A stretch of DNA of 15,672 nucleotides from Pseudomonadota bacterium. GTDB taxonomy: Bacteria; Pseudomonadota; Alphaproteobacteria; Acetobacterales; Acetobacteraceae. Position numbers and translations under genes: made by a program. Positions 15,661 to 15,672 of the stretch are shown one piece after another. Positions within the stretch are counted from its first letter, which is position 1; every line of letters starts with the position of its first letter. Below the pieces are notes generated by a model. It made no database searches, was not told where the DNA came from, and saw nothing but the letters and a program-made list of their open reading frames with translations. The stretch lies in assembly GCA_021784255.1 (NCBI GenBank), contig JAJXSZ010000035.1:1-15672 (forward strand), given 5' to 3'.

Positions 15661-15672
15661 GGCTTCAGGGAG

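Overview
The window looks like chromosomal DNA from a GC-rich alphaproteobacterium, most likely of the Rhodospirillales/Acetobacteraceae type. Three things point that way: strongly G/C-biased third codon positions throughout, a ChvG-type sensor kinase, and the gene order dnaA-dnaN-recF-gyrB next to rpsT-enoyl-CoA hydratase-mutM | ubiE-coaBC-dut, which I recall as an alphaproteobacterial arrangement. The family-level placement is inference, with no 16S or database search behind it.

Layout. Positions 2-874 (+) hold the 3' part of a ChvG-like sensor histidine kinase. It converges on a minus-strand replication block read right to left: dnaA (7518-5905), dnaN (5775-4651), recF (4613-3468) and gyrB (3395-954). 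A relatively A/T-rich non-coding stretch (7540-7785) separates dnaA from rpsT (8055-7786, minus). rpsT has a convincing alphaproteobacterial housekeeping promoter at 8127-8155. Upstream of it on the same strand are a crotonase-family enoyl-CoA hydratase (8973-8176) and mutM/fpg (9862-9005). Only 28 bp separate mutM from the divergent plus-strand run ubiE (9891-10682), coaBC (10693-11913) and dut (11910-12356, GTG start overlapping the coaBC stop). After a hairpin and a possible promoter comes an ABC transporter pair: a permease with two fused membrane domains (12475-14205) and an ATPase with an extra C-terminal AAA-associated domain (14263-15594). The last 78 bp hold a hairpin, a perfect inverted repeat and a Shine-Dalgarno-like motif at the very edge.

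How the genes work together. dnaA/dnaN/recF/gyrB supply initiation, the sliding clamp, gap repair and supercoiling. mutM and dut protect DNA from 8-oxoguanine and uracil. ubiE serves quinone synthesis and coaBC serves coenzyme A synthesis. The ABC pair is a NitT/TauT-like importer core with no substrate-binding protein in view, so its substrate cannot be read from this window.

Most of the window is conserved housekeeping DNA. I found no defence system, mobile element, CRISPR array, tRNA or rRNA. The points most worth a second look are the aberrant zinc-finger end of MutM, the apparent absence of ubiB between ubiE and coaBC, the two-gene ABC system with fused permease and regulated ATPase, and a 16-bp triple repeat between its two genes that places a stop codon in all three frames.
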